Assembly: GCA_016215215.1 (NCBI GenBank)
Contig: JACRKW010000074.1
Span: 1-41,769, forward strand
DNA length: 41,769 bases
Direction: 5' to 3'
From: Acidobacteriota bacterium
Lineage (GTDB): Bacteria > Acidobacteriota > Terriglobia > Bryobacterales > Bryobacteraceae
Both the position numbers and the translations under genes were made by a program. Numbering within the stretch: the stretch's first letter is position 1; each line of letters begins with the position of its first letter. A model generated the notes under the pieces. It was not told the DNA's origin, did not search any database, and saw nothing but the letters and a program-made list of their open reading frames with translations. Below are positions 7,730 to 16,079 of the stretch, one piece after another.

Positions 7730-8178
7730 TATGGCTCCTGGAACTGGATGAAGACGGAGATGCAGCCGTCCTCGAGTTGGAAGGTGAGCCAGTGGCCGGA
7801 CGGGGCGTAGGAAGCGGCAATCGATTGGGGCTGCTCGATATGGAGGCGTCCTTCGGGTTCGAAGCGGCTGATGGTGGCGCCGCAGAGCATATTGGCGAGT
7901 TCGGTGACGGTGCTGAGACAGTTCTGGGCGTCGATTTCATCGGGCTCCAGGCCAAGCAGGCTGGCGGCGAGGCGGATACAGGAGCTGCGGGTGATGGCGA
8001 CGGTGAGTGCGCCTTGAAGGCTGCCGTTGAAGCGAGCGGAGGCGGCGCAAGAGTCCGGCTGGAAGGCGGAAGAGACTTCGGCGGTGGTGATGGGGAGCTC
8101 GAAGAACATCAGTTCGAGGACCTCGAGGACGGCAGCCTGGCAGGCGTTTCGGAGCTTGGGGTGGGAAAGGTCTTTCAT
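7729..8178 (-). CDS. CheX-like CheY-phosphate phosphatase
   Basis: A 149-residue protein of the CheC/CheX family, which dephosphorylates CheY-P. The characteristic E-x2-N active-site pair is visible as E93 and N96 in STVTELANMLCG, within the usual helix, and there is one such motif, as in CheX, not two as in CheC. GSLQGALTVAI matches the preceding beta strand. The ATG at 8178 begins MKDLSHPK; an open frame continues upstream only as shadow of cheY. It sits 28 bp after cheY and overlaps cheB. Confidence 0.85.
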   Translation of the reverse strand: MKDLSHPKLRNACQAAVLEVLELMFFELPITTAEVSSAFQPDSCAASARFNGSLQGALTVAITRSSCIRLAASLLGLEPDEIDAQNCLSTVTELANMLCGATISRFEPEGRLHIEQPQSIAASYAPSGHWLTFQLEDGCISVFIQFQEP

Positions 8179-8206
8179 AGGAATCTCCCGCGCCGGGCGC
8201 CTGGAG

Positions 8207-8611
8207 TCACGAGGCGCTCCATTCCGGGAAGAGGCCGGAGAGGACCTGAAAGAGCTTCTCGGGTGGGAAGGGTTTGCGTACATAGTCCGAAGCGCCAAGA
8301 CGCATGAGGGCGTCAACGCGCTGGTCAGTGGAGTCAGTGGAGACGACAACGACCGGGATGCGGGCGAGGCCGGGATCGAGACGCAGCTCCCGGAGCAGGC
8401 CCTCACCGTCGAGCACCGGCATGTTGATATCGGTGAGGATGAGGTCGACCTGAGCGCCGGCCTGGGCGGCCGAGCGGAGGCGTTCGAGGGCTTCGCGGCC
8501 GTTGCCGGCTTCGAGGCAGGCGGAGACGCTGAGGCCGGCCACGGCGATAGTGCGCTTGACGAACGAACGCATGACGGGGGAGTCGTCGACGATGAGGACG
8601 TTCTTTGTCAT
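8207..8611 (-). CDS. cheY: CheY-like single-domain response regulator
   Basis: A 134-residue receiver domain with acidic pocket D9/D10, phospho-acceptor D61 (LILTDINMP), the switch serine/threonine region VVVSTDST and K113 in VRKPF. No output domain is present, so the output is probably by protein contact. The ATG overlaps the stop of cheD by 4 bp. It may be the target of the cheX-like phosphatase encoded next to it. Confidence 0.92.
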   Translation of the reverse strand: MTKNVLIVDDSPVMRSFVKRTIAVAGLSVSACLEAGNGREALERLRSAAQAGAQVDLILTDINMPVLDGEGLLRELRLDPGLARIPVVVVSTDSTDQRVDALMRLGASDYVRKPFPPEKLFQVLSGLFPEWSAS

Positions 8612-9144
8612 TCCACACCTCCGTTGAGAGCGGCGTGCACGGCCGAGGCGGCACGGGCGGCCAGTTCGCGCTCGGGCTGGCCGGGCGCGCGAACCAGCAT
8701 GCGGCCGCTGGCGGCTTCCAGGCGGATGGTCCGAGATACCGAGCCGCCGACCTCCTCGCCGTGGATGAGCACGCCGGCCTTCCACAGGAGTTTGCGCAGC
8801 GCGGCGTAGTTGCGTTTGCCGATGCTGAAGATGCCGTTGTCGTCGACCACCGCGGCGCCGCCGGCCAGGCGGACGACGAGGCGGCGTTTGTCCGCGCCCT
8901 GGCGGTAGGCGGCCTGAAACAGCAGGGGCGTGCCTGTGTCGGCATAGCGGAAGGGGTTCTCGCGCCCGTTGGTGAGGCGGTCGACGGCGCTGTCGGGGAG
9001 CATGAAGTGCAGCATGCCACTGACCTTGGAAAGCGGATCCCAGATGGCGACGGCTATGCAGGAGCCCAGGGCATAGGTGACCAGTTCGGCGGCCGGATCG
9101 CCGGTCACTTTGCAGTCGCCCACTCCGACCACAAGGGCGCTCAT
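8608..9144 (-). CDS. cheD: CheD chemoreceptor glutamine deamidase
   Basis: A 178-residue CheD. The catalytic cysteine and histidine are C29 in ALGSCIAVAIWDP and H46 in GMLHFMLP, the two most conserved segments of the family. CheD deamidates receptor glutamines and, in Bacillus-type systems, also binds CheC; a CheX-like protein is encoded nearby. MSALVVGVGD is taken as the start because the segment upstream in frame is antisense/overlap sequence of cheR. The ATG overlaps the cheR stop. Confidence 0.93.
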   Translation of the reverse strand: MSALVVGVGDCKVTGDPAAELVTYALGSCIAVAIWDPLSKVSGMLHFMLPDSAVDRLTNGRENPFRYADTGTPLLFQAAYRQGADKRRLVVRLAGGAAVVDDNGIFSIGKRNYAALRKLLWKAGVLIHGEEVGGSVSRTIRLEAASGRMLVRAPGQPERELAARAASAVHAALNGGVE

Positions 9145-10040
9145 GAGGCGCTCCTTCCGGCCGGTCCGGCGGCGCGCCCCGGTTTGCGGTAGACGGCCGG
9201 CAGGCAATAGTCCAGGCCGTGACGCATGCCCAGCAGTCCTTCAGAGTGGCCGATGAAGAGCCAGCCGCCGGGCTCCAACTGCGCGGCAAAGCGGCGAACC
9301 AGCTTCTCCTGTGTGGGCTTGTCGAAGTAGATCATGACGTTACGGCAGAAGATGACGGCGCACAGGGGAAGGCGGGAGAAGTCCTGCATGAGGTTCAGAC
9401 GGGAGAAGCTGACGCGCTGGCGCCACTCCGGCCGCACGCGGACTTTCCCGGCGCTGGCTCCCTCGCCGCGCTGGAAAAAGCGGCGGTGCCAGGACTCCGG
9501 CAGGTCCTTCAGCTTTTCGGCGGCAAACACGCCGGACTGCGCCGCGTCGAGCACGCGGGTAGAGATGTCGGTAGCCAACAGGCGAAGCGAGCCCAGACGA
9601 GACTCGCCGAGCGCCTCGGCGCACTGGAACAGAATGCTATAGGGCTCCTCTCCGGTGGAGCATCCCGCGCTCCAAATGGTGAAGACCTGCCGCCGGGCCG
9701 CCAGTGTGGGGAGGATCCGCTCGCTCAGCAGCGCGAAGTGTTGAGCTTCACGCATGAAGCTGGTGAAGTTGGTGGTCAGGGCGTCGATCAGGGCCGACAG
9801 TTCCTGGCCGGAGCGGTCGTCGCGCACGTACGCCAGATAGGCCTGAATGTCCTGCAGGCCGAGTTCACGCACGCGCTTGCCCAGCCTGGCGCTGACCAGC
9901 ATCTCTTTGCCCTGTTTCAGATCGAGGCCGAAGACCTCGCGAGCCAGCGCGCGAATCTCATCAAACACGCGCTGGCTGAGGTCGGCGGCGGCGGGCGGGC
10001 TGGAGGCGGATGCCGCCGAGGGCAGGGCCTCAGGCGGCAT
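9141..10040 (-). CDS. cheR: CheR chemoreceptor methyltransferase
   Basis: A 299-residue SAM-dependent methyltransferase acting on receptor glutamates. After an alanine/serine-rich lead (1-20) comes the helical N-domain, the TNFTSFMRE motif (90-98), the SAM-binding IWSAGCSTGEEPYSI (122-136), ATDIS, and FCRNVMIYFDKPTQ with HSEGL near the end. It overlaps cheA by 11 bp and cheD by 4 bp, so the genes are translated as one unit. Confidence 0.95.
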   Translation of the reverse strand: MPPEALPSAASASSPPAAADLSQRVFDEIRALAREVFGLDLKQGKEMLVSARLGKRVRELGLQDIQAYLAYVRDDRSGQELSALIDALTTNFTSFMREAQHFALLSERILPTLAARRQVFTIWSAGCSTGEEPYSILFQCAEALGESRLGSLRLLATDISTRVLDAAQSGVFAAEKLKDLPESWHRRFFQRGEGASAGKVRVRPEWRQRVSFSRLNLMQDFSRLPLCAVIFCRNVMIYFDKPTQEKLVRRFAAQLEPGGWLFIGHSEGLLGMRHGLDYCLPAVYRKPGRAAGPAGRSAS

Positions 10041-11790
10041 GGCTGACTCCGGCGGCCAGAGTTGAAAGGTCCAGAATGAGGCCGACGCGGCCGTCGCCGA
10101 GGATGGCTCCACCGGCGATCCCCGACACGCCATGAAATGTCTCGCCGAGGCTCTTGATGACCACTTCCTGTTTGCCGACCAGTTCGTCCACCAGCAGGCA
10201 GAACGTGCGGCTGCCGCTCTCGCCGACGATCATCAGGCCCTCGCACGGGTCCTCGGACCGTGGTTTGACCCCGAGGCGGCGTCCCAGGCGGAGTACCGGC
10301 AGCAGGCGCTCGCGCACCAGGGCCATCTCGCCGCGATTCTCGACCGTGAACAACTGGCCGGCGGTGGGACGGAACATCTCGCGCACGGCGAAGATGGGGA
10401 CGATGTAGCGCTCGCCGCCCACCAGAGCCACCAGGCCGTCGATGATGGCCAGCGTCAGCGGGACTTCGAGATGGAAGGTGGTCCCGGAGCCAGGCTGCGA
10501 GGTGATGGTGATACGCCCACGCAGGCGGTTGATGTGTTTCCGCACCACGTCCATGCCCACACCGCGGCCGCTGACGTCGGTCACTCTCTCCGCAGTGGAG
10601 AAGCCGGGCTCGAAGATGAGGTGAAAGACTTCACTGTCGGTGAGGACGGCGTCGGGTTGGGCCAGGCCGCGCTCGACGGCTTTGCGCAGGATTTTGTTCC
10701 GGTCCAATCCGCGGCCGTCGTCACTGATGCCGATCATGATCTGGCCGGCCTGGTGAGCGGCGGTGAGGCGGATACGACCGGTGTGCGGCTTGCCGGCGGC
10801 CTCGCGTTCGGCCGGAGTCTCCAGGCCGTGGTCCATGGAATTGCGCAGCATGTGGACCAAGGGGTCGGATAGCTCCTCGACGATGGTTCTATCCAGCTCG
10901 ACATCTTCACCGCGCATCTCGAGTTCGGCCGGCTTGCCGGACTTGCGCGAAAGGTCGCGCACCAGGCGCGACATACGGCGGAACAACTGGCCGATGGGGA
11001 CCATGCGCATCGACATGGCCGTCTTCTGCACCTCGGCGGTGACGCGCGTCAATTGGGCGATGTTGCGTTGCAGACGCGGCGATTTCACATCGCCCAACTC
11101 CGGCGTGTGGCGCAGCATGGACTGGCCGATGACCAGTTCGCCCACCATTTCCACCAGGTACTCCAGTTTGGCGGTTTCCACCTTCAGCATTGAAGTTTCG
11201 CCGCGCGGCCCCTGCTTGGCCGTGCCCGGCTCCTCTCCGGCCTGTTGCGGGGGGGCGCCGGCGGCATCGGCCGGCTGGGACGATTGATCCGGCGAAGCGG
11301 CGGCACGTATCTTCTCCAGGAGACCGGCCGGCGGCGGCGGCGTCCTGGTTTGAAGGCCTTGCTGGGCCTCCTCGATGTGATTCAGCCAGGCGGCAAGGTA
11401 ATCACCGGAGCGGAGCACGACATCGATGCGCGGAGGATCGAGCATCAGTTGGCCGGTACGCGCCAGATCCAGGAGCGATTCGACCTCGTGTGAAACCTCC
11501 TGCAGCACGCCGAGGTCCAGGAAGCCGGCGAGGCCCTTGATGGTATGGAAACTCCGGAAGGCCGCGTTCAGCGTCTCCTCGTTTTGCGCACCCTGCTCGA
11601 TTTCGAGCATCCGCGCCTCGATTGTGCTCAGGTGCTCGCGGGCCTCGACCAGAAAATCCTGCATCAGTTGCGGGTCCTGGTTCAGGCTGGTGATGGGGTC
11701 CGCCGGCGAGGCCATGGAGGCATCGAGCGCCTGCATGGCCTGGACCACGTCCGGAGGGGGGACCAGGGCATTGGACTTGCGTGTTGCCAT
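10030..11790 (-). CDS. cheA: CheA histidine kinase lacking a recognisable P2 domain
   Basis: A 586-residue chemotaxis kinase. The HPt domain (about 38-140) carries phospho-histidine H82 in FRSFHTIKGLAGF. A proline/alanine-rich linker leads directly to the dimerisation helices, the ATPase domain (N-box HMLRNSMDHGLE, then DDGRGLD and GRGVGMDVV) and the C-terminal CheW-like domain. There is no room for a separate CheY-binding P2 domain between HPt and dimerisation domains. The start MATRKSN has GGAGG upstream on the minus strand (GAGCCTCCC in plus orientation at 11791-11800). It lies 28 bp after the receptor gene. Confidence 0.95.
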   Translation of the reverse strand: MATRKSNALVPPPDVVQAMQALDASMASPADPITSLNQDPQLMQDFLVEAREHLSTIEARMLEIEQGAQNEETLNAAFRSFHTIKGLAGFLDLGVLQEVSHEVESLLDLARTGQLMLDPPRIDVVLRSGDYLAAWLNHIEEAQQGLQTRTPPPPAGLLEKIRAAASPDQSSQPADAAGAPPQQAGEEPGTAKQGPRGETSMLKVETAKLEYLVEMVGELVIGQSMLRHTPELGDVKSPRLQRNIAQLTRVTAEVQKTAMSMRMVPIGQLFRRMSRLVRDLSRKSGKPAELEMRGEDVELDRTIVEELSDPLVHMLRNSMDHGLETPAEREAAGKPHTGRIRLTAAHQAGQIMIGISDDGRGLDRNKILRKAVERGLAQPDAVLTDSEVFHLIFEPGFSTAERVTDVSGRGVGMDVVRKHINRLRGRITITSQPGSGTTFHLEVPLTLAIIDGLVALVGGERYIVPIFAVREMFRPTAGQLFTVENRGEMALVRERLLPVLRLGRRLGVKPRSEDPCEGLMIVGESGSRTFCLLVDELVGKQEVVIKSLGETFHGVSGIAGGAILGDGRVGLILDLSTLAAGVSHAA

Positions 11791-11818
11791 GGGAGGCTCC
11801 TGTGACTGTGCCGGCCGG

Positions 11819-13411
11819 CTAGAAATCTTTGAAGTCACCCATTGGAATTGCCGAGTGCGCCGGGGCCTGCCAACCGGCGCGCGCAGAGGTCTTGTGGAGC
11901 AACCCGAGGTCAGGGCGAGCGGCTGCCATGTGGGGCCGCGCCGGCCCGGTAGAGCCGGCCGCACCGTTCACCAAGAGCCGCAGCCGTTCCACCGAATCGT
12001 GCAGCGACTGCGCCTGGGCGCTCATCTGCTCTCCGGCCGAGGCGCTTTGTTCGGCGCTTGCGGCGGTGGACTGTGTCACCTGCTGCATCTGCGACACCGA
12101 ACGCGAGATCTGCTCGATGCCGCGGGCCTGCTCCTGGCTGCCGAGGTTGACTTCGTTGAACAACACGCGGATACGCGAGGAGTTTTCAAAGACGTTGGCG
12201 ACGCAGGCGGCCACCTCATCCAGCCTGAGTTTGCCCTCGCCGGAGCGCTGAATGGACTCCTCGATCAATTCAGAGGTATCACGGGCGGCTTGGGCGCTGC
12301 GTTGCGCCAGGTTGCGCACTTCGTCGGCGACCACGGCGAAACCCATGCCGGCCTGGCCGGCGCGAGCCGCCTCGACGGCGGCGTTCAAGGCCAGGATGTT
12401 GGTCTGAAACGCGATCTCATCGATGACGCGGATGATGCGGGAGATCTTTTCGCTCGAAGTGTTGATTTCGCGCATGGAGGTGATCATCTCGCCGAGCTTC
12501 TGGTCGGTCGCCTTCAGGAGTTGATCAGCGCGGTCTGATTCGGTGGCCGCGGTGCGCGCGTTTTCGGCGTTCTTCTGGGTCATGGAGTTGAGCTCTTCAG
12601 TGGAGGCCGAGGTCTCCTCTAACGTCGCCGCCTGTTCTGACGAACCCTGCGCCAGGGCCTGTGAGGATCCCGAGACCTGGTGCGCGGCGGAGGCGACCTG
12701 GCGCGAGCCCTCCTCAATTTCTCCGGCGATGCGCGAGAGTTCGGCGGCGTTGCCGTGGATGACCCAGAACACCACCGCGCCGATAGCCAGAGAGACCAAA
12801 CAGAGCAGCGCCGATACCAGTTTCCAGAGGCTGACCTGAGAGGTGGACGCCTCGGCGCTACGCGCCTGAGCGGCGTTGGCGGCAGACGATAGCTCCTCGG
12901 CCTTGCTCAGCATGCGATCGAAGATCGGCCGGAAGACCTCGGCCTGCGCTTTGGAGGCCTCGTCGAATCGCTGGCCCCGGATGTTGGAGTCCCACTTGGA
13001 GTACTCGCGCTGCCAGTCCTCCACGGTGGAGTTCATCTGCGCGTGGAGGTTCCGCTCCACCTCCTCGGCCAGCAGCGGCTCCATCGCCCGTAGCGATTGC
13101 CTGAGCCGCGAGGCAGAGTCGCGTAGCTGCCGCGAGGCGGATTCCACCTGGGCGGCATCGCCGGTGAGACTGCCCAGCAGCACACCGCGCTGGGCGTTCA
13201 GGATGGCGCCCGCCGTTGCGCCGGCCTCGGCCGACATCTGGCTCTTGCGGGCGTCGCGGTGGACCACCTGGTCCAGCCGCTGTTGCAGGAGGCTCAATGC
13301 GAGGACCGAAAGAAGGCCGAGTAGCAACACGAGCGAAGTCAGGGCGCCGGCACTGGCGTAGATCTTCCAAGCGAGACTCATCTGATTCCAGCCTCTGGTA
13401 TTGCTGTTCAT
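11819..13411 (-). CDS. Methyl-accepting chemotaxis protein, no clear HAMP domain
   Basis: A 530-residue receptor with a first membrane helix (about 13-42), a helical periplasmic domain of about 150 residues, a second helix (about 196-220) and a cytoplasmic signalling coiled coil. The tip sequence [20 protein letters not shown] and following [20 protein letters not shown] are canonical. Only a short, degenerate stretch separates the second helix from the coil, so a full HAMP domain is missing, as in some deltaproteobacterial-type receptors. A flexible tail ends in GDFKDF, a possible docking tail. The ATG overlaps the cheW stop codon by 4 bp. Confidence 0.94.
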   Translation of the reverse strand: MNSNTRGWNQMSLAWKIYASAGALTSLVLLLGLLSVLALSLLQQRLDQVVHRDARKSQMSAEAGATAGAILNAQRGVLLGSLTGDAAQVESASRQLRDSASRLRQSLRAMEPLLAEEVERNLHAQMNSTVEDWQREYSKWDSNIRGQRFDEASKAQAEVFRPIFDRMLSKAEELSSAANAAQARSAEASTSQVSLWKLVSALLCLVSLAIGAVVFWVIHGNAAELSRIAGEIEEGSRQVASAAHQVSGSSQALAQGSSEQAATLEETSASTEELNSMTQKNAENARTAATESDRADQLLKATDQKLGEMITSMREINTSSEKISRIIRVIDEIAFQTNILALNAAVEAARAGQAGMGFAVVADEVRNLAQRSAQAARDTSELIEESIQRSGEGKLRLDEVAACVANVFENSSRIRVLFNEVNLGSQEQARGIEQISRSVSQMQQVTQSTAASAEQSASAGEQMSAQAQSLHDSVERLRLLVNGAAGSTGPARPHMAAARPDLGLLHKTSARAGWQAPAHSAIPMGDFKDF

Positions 13412-13965
13412 GACTGCGTTTCTCCCGCGAAGGCGTTCTCAAGTTCCGCACCCTGCCCGAGTTGAGGCAAGTGCTCCAGTCCGCGCACCTCCTGGCGCGA
13501 CAGGACCTCGTCGATGTCGAGCAGGATTTTCACTTTGCCCTTGACCTTGGCCATGCCGAGGATGTAGGGCGTGGCCATCTCCTCACCGAATTCCGGCGTG
13601 TTTTCGATCTCGTTCTCCTGAATGGTGAGAACCTCCGAGACGCCGTCCACGATGGCCCCCATCAGGATGGCTCCGCTTTCCATTGCCACCTGCAAGACGA
13701 TGATGCAGGTGCGCGAGGTGTATTCGGCCTCCTCCATGCGGAATTTGCGGCGAAGGTCGATGACCGGGATCACCTTGCCGCGCAGGTTGATGACACCGCG
13801 CACGAATTCCGGCGTCTGCGGAACACAGGTGATCTCCTGGATTCCCATGATCTCGCGCACCTTCAGCACGTGGACGCCGAACTCTTCCTTTCCGAGGTGG
13901 AAGACGAGGTACTTGCCCTGACGCGCCTTGACCGCAACGTTTTCCGACACTGCCGCTGCTTGCAC
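13408..13965 (-). CDS. cheW: CheW coupling protein, first gene of the chemosensory operon
   Basis: A 185-residue adaptor that links receptor to CheA. It has the CheW signature [20 protein letters not shown], then [20 protein letters not shown] and [14 protein letters not shown]. It is slightly longer than E. coli CheW because of a C-terminal tail of about 20 residues. The start is a GTG at 13965 with the Shine-Dalgarno ACAGGAGACA 6-7 nt upstream (13971-13980, minus strand). All downstream genes to cheB are on the same strand with overlaps or gaps under 30 bp. Confidence 0.94.
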   Translation of the reverse strand: MQAAAVSENVAVKARQGKYLVFHLGKEEFGVHVLKVREIMGIQEITCVPQTPEFVRGVINLRGKVIPVIDLRRKFRMEEAEYTSRTCIIVLQVAMESGAILMGAIVDGVSEVLTIQENEIENTPEFGEEMATPYILGMAKVKGKVKILLDIDEVLSRQEVRGLEHLPQLGQGAELENAFAGETQS

Positions 13966-14167
13966 TGTTCTGTCTCCTGTAGGGGCCGGGCCGCCTGGCG
14001 GCGGCGCGGCTCACGTACGCCTTATCGGAGAGCGCGGCGGAGGGTGAGAGAGAAATGCGCGGAGGAATGTGGTGTGGCCGGACCGGCGGCTCTGCTATGC
14101 TCAATCGCAAGTGCACAAGCGTGACCGCACCGGGCAGGACCGGGGCGGTTGAAGGAAGGGAGAGCCG

Positions 14168-14713
14168 ATGAGAATCATTTCATTTCTGGGAATGGCCGTG
14201 GGGACAGTCCTGACCGCCGGCATGCTGCCGGCACAGGCGCCCGCTCCGCCGAAGACACACCTCAAAGTTGGCGACGCGGCGCCGGATTTCAGCCTGCGGA
14301 CGACCGCGGGCAGTACGTTCAAGCTCTCCGAGCAGAGAGGGAAGACCGTGGTGGTGGCCTTCTTTCCGGCCGCCTTCACCGGTGGTTGAACGAAGGAACT
14401 CACGGCGTACCAGGCTGGTCTCGCCAAATTCGAAGAAGCGGGCGCGGTGGTCATCGGCATCAGCACGGATAACCTGCCGACGCTCAGTCATTGGTCGAAG
14501 GAAGAGTTGAAGCTGTCCTTCCCGCTGGCCTCCGATTTCAGCCAGCGCAAGGTGTCGGAAACGTACGGCGTTCTGAATAAGGATGCCGGATACGCCAGCC
14601 GGGCGACGTTCGTTGTGGACGCCGACGGCAGGATCCAGCACATCGAAGAGGGCAACTCGGCGGTGAACCCGGAGGGCGCGGCCACGGCTTGCGCGAGAGT
14701 GAGGAAGAAGTAG
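14168..14713 (+). CDS. Peroxiredoxin with TGA (selenocysteine) at the peroxidatic position
   Basis: The frame codes for an exported thiol/selenol peroxidase of the AhpC/TSA-Bcp type, reducing peroxides. Residues 1-24 form a signal peptide ending LPAQA, residues 28-60 match KVGDAAPDFSLRTTAGSTFK, and the active-site loop reads P67-A-A-F-T71-G-G then TGA (14387-14389, residue 74) then TKELTAYQ. In this family the TGA position is the peroxidatic cysteine. The same frame then runs uninterrupted for 107 further codons with full homology (VVIGISTDNLPTLSHWSKEE, SRATFVVDADGRIQ) to a TAG at 14711-14713, giving 181 residues. C175 could act as resolving cysteine. AAGGAAGGGAG precedes the ATG. A hairpin follows the TGA. 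A nonsense mutation is the alternative but would have to hit precisely this codon. Confidence 0.85.
14404..14425 (+). promoter_or_regulatory. Candidate bacterial SECIS hairpin
   Basis: Beginning 14 nt after the TGA, GGCG (14404-14407) pairs with CGCC (14422-14425) and ACCA (14409-14412) with TGGT (14416-14419). A single unpaired T (14408) lies on the 5' side opposite CT, and the apical loop is GGC, with its first G 24 nt after the last base of the TGA. Position, bulged U and loop G fit the known constraints on SelB-binding elements; the loop is smaller than in E. coli fdhF. Confidence 0.55.
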
Positions 14714-14804
14714 GCAGAAGGCAGAAGACAGAAGCCAGAAGTCAGAAGGCAGAAGTCAGAAGTCAGAAGACAGAAGTCAGAAGACGGAAGTCAGGAGCCA
14801 GGGG
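14714..14804. repeat. Heptamer microsatellite NCAGAAG
   Basis: Directly after the peroxiredoxin stop there are ten consecutive 7-bp units of the form NCAGAAG (14714-14783), then three decayed units (ACGGAAG, TCAGGAG, CCAGGGG) to 14804. Only the first base varies (G, A, C or T). The stop codon of the convergent enolase-superfamily gene lies inside the decayed units, so expansion there would alter that C-terminus. Confidence 0.92.
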
Positions 14805-16047
14805 AGTCGAAGAACGGCTCGCCTGGCTTTCTGTATTTCCAGGCGACATCGAGGTCTATTTCAATTCCCAGACCGGGGGTATCGGGAACGCGCACTTTGC
14901 CGTTGACGATCATGGGGCGGTCGCCTGTTTGGATGAGGTCGTCGAAGAATGGCACACTGGCGGCGTGCCATTCCAGGGCGAGCACATTGGGAGTGGCGGC
15001 GCAGAGGTGGACTCCGGCCATGGTGCCGAGCGGCGAGCTGATGTTGTGCCAGGTGAGGTTGACGTAGTGGAGGTCGGCCAGGTCGGCGAGCTTGCGGCCT
15101 TCCCAGAGGCCGATTTTCTGCACGTCGGGGGCCAGCACGCGCAGGCCAGCTTCGGTGATGAGGCGCTCGAAGTCGAGGCGGAAGAAGTGATTTTCGCCGG
15201 TGGCCAGGGGCGTTCTGGTCGCGCGCTGGACCTGGGCGAGAGCGGCGATGTTTTCCGGCGGGCAGACGTCTTCGAGCCAGAGCAGGCGGAGCGGCTCCAG
15301 GGCACGGGCGAGGTCCACTGCGGCGGCGGCGCCGTAGTTCCAGTGGCAATCGATGGCCAGCCCGATCTCGGGCCCGACCGCCTGGCGGACGGCGGAGGCG
15401 AGCGAGGCGGCGAAGTCGACCTCCTGCGGGCTCAACGACCGGTTGTACTCGTCGGTCTCGTAGGGGGTAGGCACATCGACGTCGAACTTGAGGATGCGGA
15501 ATCCGCGGGCGGCCATGGCGGCGGCGCGCCCGGCGTATTGCGCTGGGGCGAGGTCGAGACTTTGTGAGGCGTCCCAGCCGTGGTGCTTGATGCTGACGCG
15601 CGATTCGGATGTGGCGCCGGGTTGCTCCATCCAGGATGGCGTGCGGGGCTTGAGCAGGGGCGTGATGGAATCCAGGGCGCCGCCGCCGTGACAATCGGCG
15701 TAGATGGTGACGTGGTCGCGGTACTTGCCGCCTAGAATCTGCCAGACGGGCATGCGGTAGGCCTTGCCGAGCAGATCGAGGATGGCGGTTTCGATGCCGC
15801 CGATGGCATGGAAGACGAGGCCGGGCGCGGCGTAGACGGTGCAGGCGCGCATGCGGCGGATGAGACGGTCGATGTGGATGGGGTCCTCGCCTACCAGGAC
15901 CTCATTGAAGGAACGGATGACGCCGCTGACGCCGGGGCCGAGAAAGGCCTCGCCGTAGCCGGCCAGGCCCGCGTCGGTTTCCACGCGCACCAGGACCCAG
16001 TCGAAGTTGGCCTCGATGACGGCGGTGGAGACGCGCGTAATGTGCAT
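14791..16047 (-). CDS. Enolase-superfamily (mandelate racemase/muconate lactonising-like) enzyme
   Basis: A 418-residue metal-dependent enzyme, probably a sugar-acid dehydratase or epimerase. The N-terminal capping domain (1-115) includes GYGEAFLGPG and the mobile loop. The barrel supplies K187 (ILKFD), metal ligands D233, E259 and E285 (AIDCHW, WLEDVCP, TGENHF), then D308 in APDVQKIG and H334 in LTWHNISSP. The Asp-Glu-Glu ligand set with a late histidine fits the acid-sugar dehydratase branch, but substrate cannot be read from sequence. The start MHITRVST is the natural first strand. It lies 32 bp after the protease/TPR gene and may be co-transcribed with it. The last codons run into the heptamer repeat. 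Confidence 0.9.
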   Translation of the reverse strand: MHITRVSTAVIEANFDWVLVRVETDAGLAGYGEAFLGPGVSGVIRSFNEVLVGEDPIHIDRLIRRMRACTVYAAPGLVFHAIGGIETAILDLLGKAYRMPVWQILGGKYRDHVTIYADCHGGGALDSITPLLKPRTPSWMEQPGATSESRVSIKHHGWDASQSLDLAPAQYAGRAAAMAARGFRILKFDVDVPTPYETDEYNRSLSPQEVDFAASLASAVRQAVGPEIGLAIDCHWNYGAAAAVDLARALEPLRLLWLEDVCPPENIAALAQVQRATRTPLATGENHFFRLDFERLITEAGLRVLAPDVQKIGLWEGRKLADLADLHYVNLTWHNISSPLGTMAGVHLCAATPNVLALEWHAASVPFFDDLIQTGDRPMIVNGKVRVPDTPGLGIEIDLDVAWKYRKPGEPFFDSPGS

Positions 16048-16079
16048 ATTCCAGCTACGCTAGCACGCCGGGACGAAGG

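Noticed and set aside
10030-11790. CheA P2 domain lost by deletion, as in cheB
   Set aside because: Many CheA classes naturally lack P2, and the linker here is a normal low-complexity one without a breakpoint.
14168-14389. A 73-residue truncated thioredoxin-like protein followed by a separate 88-residue ORF
   Set aside because: Both parts are in one frame and together make one complete peroxiredoxin; the TGA at the active-site position explains the split better.
14714-14804. CRISPR array
   Set aside because: Units are 7 bp with no spacers, and no cas genes are near; it is a microsatellite.
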